Below are positions 58,666 through 64,000 of a stretch of 64,000 nt of DNA, piece by piece. Numbering within the stretch: position 1 is the first letter of the stretch; every line of letters begins with the position of its first letter. Made by a program: the position numbers and the translations under genes. The DNA comes from Leptodactylus fallax (taxonomy: Eukaryota; Chordata; Amphibia; Anura; Leptodactylidae): NCBI GenBank assembly GCA_947044405.1, contig CAMRHE010000206.1, positions 3,348,001-3,412,000 of the forward strand. Reading direction: 5' to 3'. The notes beneath the pieces were generated by a model. That model was not told the DNA's origin. It saw nothing but the letters and a program-made list of their open reading frames with translations, and searched no databases.

Positions 58666-60293
58666 CAGTGGGTAGGGAAAGTATTCAGACCCCTTTAAAT
58701 TTGTCACTGTTTCATTGCAGCCATTTGCTAAAAGCAAAAAAGTTAATTTTATTTCTCATTAATGTACACTCAGCTCCCCATCTTGACAGAAAAAAAAAAC
58801 CCAGAAATGTAGATATTTTTGCAAATTTATTAAAAAAGAAAAACTGAAATATAACATGGTCATAAGTATTCAGACCTTTTGCTGTGACACTCATATTTAA
58901 CTCACATGCTGTCCATTTCCTTTTGATCCTCCTTGAGATGGTTCTACTACTTCATTAGAGTCCAGCTGTGTATAATTAAACTGATTGGACTTGATTAGGA
59001 AAGGCGCACACCTGTCTATATAAGACCTCACAGCTCACAGTGCATGTCAGAGCAAATGAGAATCAGTAGGTCAAAGGAACTGCCCAAGGAGCTCAGAGAC
59101 AGAATTGTGGCAAGGCACAGATCTGGCCAAGGTTACAAAAGAATTTCTGCAGCACTCAAGGTTCCTAAGAGCACAGTGACCTCCATAATCCTTAAATGGA
59201 AGAAGTTTGGGACGACCAGAACTCTTCCTAGACCTGGCCGTCCAGCCAAACTGAACAATCGTGGAAGAAGAGCCTTGGTGAGAGAGGTAAAGAAGAACCC
59301 AAAGATCACTGTGGTTGAGCTCCAGAGATGCAGTAGGGAGATGGGAGAAAGTTCCACAAAGTCAACTATCACTGCAGCCCTCCACCAGTCGGGGCTTTAT
59401 GGCAGAGTGGCCCGATGGAAGCCTCTCCTCAGTGCAAGACATATGAAAGCCCGCATAGAGTTTGTCAAAAAACACATGAAGGATTCCCAGACTATGAGAA
59501 ATAAGATTCTCTGGTCTGATGAGACGAAGATTGAACTTTTTGGCGTTAATTCTAAGCGGTATGTGTGGAGAAAACCAGGCACTGCTCATCACCTGCCCAA
59601 TACAATCCCAACAGTGAAACATGGTGGTGGCAGCATCATGCTATGGGGGTGTTTTTCAGCTGCAGGGACAGGACGACTGGTTGCAATTGAAGGAAAGATA
59701 AATGCGGCCAAGTACAGAGATATCCTGGAAGATAACTTCTTCCAGAGTGCTCTGGGCCTCAGACTGGGCCGAAGGTTCACCTTCCAACAAGACAATGACC
59801 CTAAGCACACAGCTAAAATAACAAAGGAGTGGCTTCGGAACAACTCTGTGACCATTCTTGACTGGCCCAGCCTCAACCCAATTGAGCATCTCTGGAGAGA
59901 CCTGAAAATGGCTGCCCACCAATGTTCACCATCCAACCTGACGGAACTGAAGAGGATCTGCAAGGAAGAATGGCAGAGGATCCCCAAATCCAGATGTGAA
60001 ATACTTGTTGCATCATTCCCAAGAAGACTCATGGCTGTACTAGCTCAAAAGGAAGTGTGCTTCTACTCAATACTGAGCAAAGGTTCTGAATACTTATGAC
60101 CATGTCATAGTTCAGTTTTTCTTTTTTAATAAATTAGCAAAAATATCTACATTTGTTTTTTTTTCTGTCAAGATGGGGTGCTGAGTGTACATTAATGAAA
60201 AATACAATGAACTTTTTTGCTTTTAGCAAATGGCTACAATGAAACAAAGAGTGAAAAATTTAAAAGGGGTCTGAATACTTTCTGTACCCACTG
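58666..60293 (+). mobile_element. Full-length Tc1/mariner transposon, DD34E type
   Basis: A 1628-bp element starting CAGTGGGTAGGGAAAGTATT and ending AATACTTTCTGTACCCACTG, with TA at 60294-60295. Inverted repeats are about 218 bp and carry an inner copy of the end core (AAGTATTCAGACC near 58865, mirrored near 60090), the IR/DR pattern. It contains one open transposase frame on the plus strand, antisense to lrp5. Confidence 0.95.
59044..60099 (+). CDS. Tc1 transposase, open frame but altered catalytic spacing
   Basis: A 351-codon uninterrupted frame. The N-terminal helix-turn-helix region (SKELPKELRDRIVARHRSGQ) and GRP motif (RPGRPAKLNNRG) precede the catalytic core: Asp 59518-59520 (LWSDETK), Asp 59791-59793 (FQQDNDPKHT) and Glu 59884-59886 (LNPIEHLW). 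Only 30 residues separate the last two, where DD34E enzymes have 34. The usual QSPD-type residues between DWPS and LNPIE are missing, as by a 12-bp deletion. The C-terminus (QKEVCFYSILSKGSEYL) runs past a TACTGA (60071-60076) where relatives normally stop, so a small indel near 60050 altered the tail. Probably inactive despite being open. Confidence 0.9.
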   Translation: MSEQMRISRSKELPKELRDRIVARHRSGQGYKRISAALKVPKSTVTSIILKWKKFGTTRTLPRPGRPAKLNNRGRRALVREVKKNPKITVVELQRCSREMGESSTKSTITAALHQSGLYGRVARWKPLLSARHMKARIEFVKKHMKDSQTMRNKILWSDETKIELFGVNSKRYVWRKPGTAHHLPNTIPTVKHGGGSIMLWGCFSAAGTGRLVAIEGKINAAKYRDILEDNFFQSALGLRLGRRFTFQQDNDPKHTAKITKEWLRNNSVTILDWPSLNPIEHLWRDLKMAAHQCSPSNLTELKRICKEEWQRIPKSRCEILVASFPRRLMAVLAQKEVCFYSILSKGSEYL

Positions 60294-60297
60294 TATG

Positions 60298-60345
<48 letters not shown>
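60294..60345. repeat. TA/TG microsatellite
   Basis: TATGTATATGTATATGTATA followed by about 15 TA units, directly abutting the right end of the Tc1 element. Confidence 0.95.
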
Positions 60346-60348
<3 letters not shown>

Positions 60349-61359
60349 CAACTGGCGTCATCTAAATCACTGCAAATAACAGATCCACGATCTGCGTCAT
60401 CTATCTTTGTAGAGTGTAGTCAAAAATAGATTTTTACCATGTTACATAAGAGTCAAGTCTACTGACTACTATAAATGCGCACCTTCACTTCAGAGAAAAT
60501 TTACTCCTTTACCGATTGACCTATTTTGTACATTCAGTACATTTAGTCCCAGACTTTACAATTCTGTTATGTGCCAGTTAATCTGGACATAATAGCTTTT
60601 GCGTATCCAAGTGCTTTTTTTTTTCCCCAGGAGACAGTACTACACTTTCCCTATTGAAAAAATAATCATGGCTCTGCCTTATTATAAGAACATAATAATC
60701 CTGGGCTGGGCAATTAATCGCAAAATAACCAAATGGATGTGAACTTGCTCACTGACTGTATACGGTAAGTTATTTTCCATCCAGGATATCCTATCACACT
60801 GCCATTGGCTAAAGGATATGTCACTAACAGTAACTAACTAACTTTTGCTATCCAATCAGGACTGCTGATATGTGAATAACCAAAAACAAGATTCAGTGGT
60901 ATGTCGTGTTATATAAATAGGGGCCATGGCATGTAAAAAGAGGAGTGTCCTAAAATAATCATTTATTAATCGCAATTGAAGAAAAATGTAGCGATTTTGA
61001 TTTATAGTCCATACATATGTGTCTAGCCATAGAACAGTATAATTTTACCATTCATCACAGATGACAATAGAAAGAATAATGTTATTAATGCAAATTACAG
61101 TAAATTATGGGATTAGTCACCTGACTTGGGAATAGAATTTGTATATCGTTCCTCCTTTCCTAAAATAATCGGACACAAAATTCTAAAATTTTCTATTGTC
61201 ATGGGTTTTAAGTCCGCAGGAATTTCTGCATTATTCTGGCACAAATAATCTTACAAAATCTTGCAGAATACGGGGGTTAACCTCTTGCCGGTGGCCTCTT
61301 CTATCTTTGGCCGGTGGGTAGCTAGAGAGGTAGTTCTTAGCAAAGTGGATGGAGCTTAA

Positions 61360-61549
61360 TGGGGTTTTCCAGCTCCAGAATCGAAGTGTATAAGTACCTA
61401 ATAGGGGTATGTTAAGCAAAGTTTAAACTCTCAGCTCAGCAGGAACCCCAGAAGCGTGTAGCCCGAAGCAGCAGGAGCGGATAACCTTATATTTAACATG
61501 ACACTATTAGGCAAGTATTCACTTTGTTTTCTGTGGCCAGAAATCCCCT
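61360..61549. repeat. TTAA-flanked short element
   Basis: TGGGGTTTTCCAGCTCCAGA after TTAA 61356-61359; CTGTGGCCAGAAATCCCC before TTAA 61550-61553. The inverted ends are imperfect. Member of the AGGGGTTTTC group. Confidence 0.55.
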
Positions 61550-62085
61550 TTAACAATCTTTTGTGATACTGGAGAAAGAACAGAGGGGGAGACTCCTGTT
61601 CCAGCTACTTGTCTTGCGGCTTATTCACACTATAGGGCCATGTACTTGGTCGTGGGAGTTGTACATTTTTCACAGCAGAGAGTACATAGAGGGTAATCGG
61701 TTTTCACAGATTCCTTATAGACTTGAGACTGTGGAGGGATCCATGAAAACGGCCTGAGAAATTACGTTATATTATTTAACAGAAATGGATGACATATTTA
61801 TTTTAAAAAAAACAAAAACGCATAGCACACAGCGGTGAAACCCTGTCATGTGAATAAGCTCTTATAGTCAGTAAGAGCTTATTCACAGTTTTAATTATAA
61901 GTTGAGACAAAATAGAATAAAGGAAAAGGAAGTCATGAAGGGAAGAAGGGCAGGGACAATACTTTTTTTTTTTTTTTTACTTTTATTTGTTATACATTTT
62001 TTTGTATTCAGGGTTCCTTTAAGCAGGACCAGTTGCCATCTAGAACACATGTACAATATGTTGATAAAGACATTGATAATTATTA

Positions 62086-63075
62086 GGGGGCGTTCACACT
62101 ACCGTTGGTGACCGTCAGTAGTGTCCGTTGCTATTGTCCGTTACAAGATTTTAGCACCGGACAAAAGCTGAACCGTCAGAAATCCGTTAAAATTTCCATC
62201 CATTTCAATGGATTTTTATATTGTGTCCGTTAGTGTCCGTTTACACCAAATCCGTCAGAAGTCCGTTTTTTTTTCGCGGACAAAAAATCCTACATGCAGG
62301 TCTTTTTGTCCGTTTGAAAAAAACGGATTCTTGACAGACAGCAAGTGTCCGTTATTTTTTTTAACATTGAAGTCTATGGGTAACGGACTTATAACGGACA
62401 GCAACTGATAGCCAACAGTTACTGTCCGTTATTTTATGTCCGTTTTTTTCAGGGCTGTGGAGTCGGAGTCGGAGTCGGTGCCTATTTTGGTGGAGTCGGA
62501 GTCGGTATAAAATGGACCGACTCCGACTCCCAAAATATATAATAAATTGGTACAGTTAGTAGTACAATGCAGTATGTGCTGAATATATTTTCATAAGAAT
62601 TTGGGAAAATGATGAAATGTTGAAAATGATGAAATGTCCTGTAAAGGTCTGTTCTATTCCTCATATAATGATGGGACTGAGTTCTGAGTGAATCTATAAG
62701 GTTTAGCAGTCCAGGGCTGTGGAGTCGGAGTCGTGGAGTCGGAGTCGGTGCCTATTTTGGTGGAGTCGGAGTTGGAGTCAGGGGAAATTGAGGAGTCGGA
62801 GTCGGGGCTTTGGCGTACCGACTCCACAGCCCTGGTTTTTTTCCTGCGCAAGCTCAGAAAGGAGAAACAAACCCCAAAAAAACGGACAATATTAAAAAGC
62901 GGACACTAACTGATGCTAATGTGTCCGTTTTTTTAACTGAACCATTAATTGGATCAGTTAAAAAAACGGACATATTAACATCAGTTAGTGTCCGTTATGA
63001 TTGGTGTCTGTTTTTTTTTTTTTTTTTTTAACGGACACCTTCATAACAGACTCCAACGGTAGTGTGAACCCTGCT
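62086..63075. mobile_element. Long-inverted-repeat element interrupted by a hAT insertion
   Basis: The left end GGGGGCGTTCACACTACCGT is mirrored by ACGGTAGTGTGAACCCTGC. TTA occurs at 62083-62085 and 63076-63078. Inner sequence is dense in GTCCGTT / AACGGAC words in both orientations. The element is split by 62450-62834; without that insertion it would be about 600 bp and almost wholly palindromic. Confidence 0.75.
62450..62834. mobile_element. GAGTCGG-family hAT-like element, nested
   Basis: Starts CAGGGCTGTGGAGTCGGAGT and ends ACTCCACAGCCCTG. GTTTTTTT flanks both sides (62442-62449, 62835-62842), an exact 8-bp duplication, though T-rich. A second CAGGGCTGTGGAGTC start at 62713 inside suggests a partial internal duplication or a further nested copy. 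Best-preserved member of the family also seen at 3418-3706 and 11099-11338. Confidence 0.85.
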
Positions 63076-63393
63076 TTAGGTATACATTTTATTAAAAGCA
63101 TGTTAACCAAATTTAGATTGCAATAGGGTGTATATAGGGATTTATGTTTGTTTTAGTAGAGCTGCAGGGGTCCTGGTGTTGTGATCATTACAGACACATC
63201 AAACAGGCCAAAATCTTTACAGAGCATGCTGTTCGTCTCCTTTACTTCCGTATTCAAAATAAAAACAACACTTTATAACCTACTGATTCTAATAAAGTGT
63301 ACTGAATATAAAATATAAACAGGAGATACTGAATGAGTAAACAGTGTGTCAAGAAAGCCAATGGTTTTGCTCCTAAATATACAGGTACATAAA

Positions 63394-63742
63394 AGGGGTT
63401 TTCCGACCCAAATGGTCATCAGTATGTGATCTGTGGGGGTCCAACACCTGGAACCTGCGCAGAACAACCATCAATACAGCCTCCAGACATTGGAAACTGC
63501 TGCAGTGTACGTGGAGCAGTCTGCTCCATTTCAAGTTATAGGAGCGAAGCTGCAGTCCCCTGGAACCACCACTATGAAATGGACAGGGCTGCAGCTCTGC
63601 TCCTATTACCTGACTAGGAGCAGACTGCACATGCTCCCTGTCCACTGCAGCAGCTTCTGCCCAGGGGCTGCTGGATCAGCTGATTTGTGTGTGGGGCTAG
63701 TTGTGGGACCCCCACAGATCAGATACTGATGGCCTATCATCA

Positions 63743-63782
<40 letters not shown>

Positions 63783-63811
63783 AAAAGCCATTTGAGGCCA
63801 GAAAACCCTTT
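63394..63811. repeat. Palindromic element, AGGGGTTTTCC family
   Basis: AGGGGTTTTCCGACCCAAAT on the left and GAGGCCAGAAAACCCTT on the right. The pairs CAGTATGTGATCTGTGGGGG / CCCCCACAGATCAGATACTG are close to perfect. A TA microsatellite (63743-63778) lies inside the right end. The border tetranucleotides are decayed relative to TTAA. Confidence 0.65.
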
Positions 63812-63888
63812 TAGATCATTTTTTTACTCCTGTAATGAGACGAGAAATATAATGTATTAGAAAAAATACAAACACCGCAATATTTTAC

Positions 63889-64000
63889 CTATTTTGCATG
63901 ATTTTCCATCTTCCATCAGCTGGACTCCAGTAGGACAGGCACAGCTGAAAAAGGGGTCTCTTGGAGATAACAAACAGAGATGAGAGCATCCGCCATTATT
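63889..64000 (-). CDS. lrp5: lrp5 exon (partial), EGF-like module 1
   Basis: The visible 112 bases of an exon that continues past the right edge. The donor is GTAAAA (AC at 63887-63888). It encodes [20 protein letters not shown], then [17 protein letters not shown], the first EGF-like module following propeller 1. It ends one base into a codon, matching the phase of 50159-50555. Corresponds to human exon 5. Confidence 0.95.

Larger units (their letters stand above)
50556..63888 (-). other. lrp5 intron (13.3 kb)
   Basis: It holds 51525-51825, 52598-53968, 54189-54364, 54558-55090, 56121-56452, 57236-57392, 58666-60293, 61360-61549, 62086-63075 and 63394-63811, listed separately. A TTAA + AGGGGTTTTCTGGGAC end at 50870 and another at 54417 have no clear partner. 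The stretch 57160-57610 holds words of a dispersed repeat (GACCTATCCTTAG, CCCCACCGATC). A poly-A run lies at 57721-57747. In 55091-56120, 57750-58590 and 60350-61355 I see nothing I can name. Confidence 0.8.

Overview
The window is a stretch of a vertebrate nuclear genome, most likely from a frog. One host gene spans it on the minus strand. Fourteen complete exons and one partial exon encode the YWTD beta-propeller, EGF-like and LDLa modules of an LDL-receptor-related Wnt co-receptor. Residue choices match LRP5 rather than LRP6, so I call it lrp5. The gene enters at the right edge in the first EGF-like module and leaves at the left edge just after the third LDLa repeat. The signal peptide, first propeller, transmembrane segment and cytoplasmic PPPSP tail lie outside. 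The anuran assignment is inference. It rests on the protein similarity and on abundant palindromic short repeats, Tc1/mariner elements and a Penelope-like repeat of kinds I associate with frogs.

Layout, in transcription order (right to left): EGF1 (63889-64000, partial); propeller 2 (50159-50555, 49342-49513, 27855-28071); EGF2 plus the start of propeller 3 (23688-23977); propeller 3 (21621-21847, 20002-20186, 18404-18727, the last also carrying EGF3); propeller 4 (16477-16679, 12881-13092, 9413-9603, 1806-2015); EGF4 (1538-1663); LDLa1-2 (1220-1456); LDLa3 (315-425). All complete exons have AG/GT borders, their phases chain without a break, and their lengths agree with human exons 6-19 as I remember them. 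About 3.2 kb is coding; the rest is intron.

The introns are full of mobile DNA. Three full-length Tc1/mariner elements are present: 7613-9294 (DD35E spacing), 24531-26160 (DD38E spacing, with a second copy running off the left edge at 1-246) and 58666-60293 (DD34E type, shortened to 30). There are also degraded Tc1/mariner relics (32150-33130, 44323-45080, 49677-50044, 54558-55090). hAT-type non-autonomous elements with 8-bp duplications lie at 33496-34511, 52598-53968 and 62450-62834. Two copies of one retroelement (22463-23017 and 41485-42166) have target-site duplications, and both carry a conserved stem next to a GAAA box that resembles a decayed hammerhead ribozyme. Many palindromic elements end at TTAA, or at TAA/TTA.

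I see no RNA gene, no second host gene and no operon-like or defence-like system. The most interesting material is in the mobile elements: differing catalytic spacings, a 5'-inverted retrocopy, the possible ribozyme relic and nested insertions. In the host gene, one 81-bp intron is fully open in frame.
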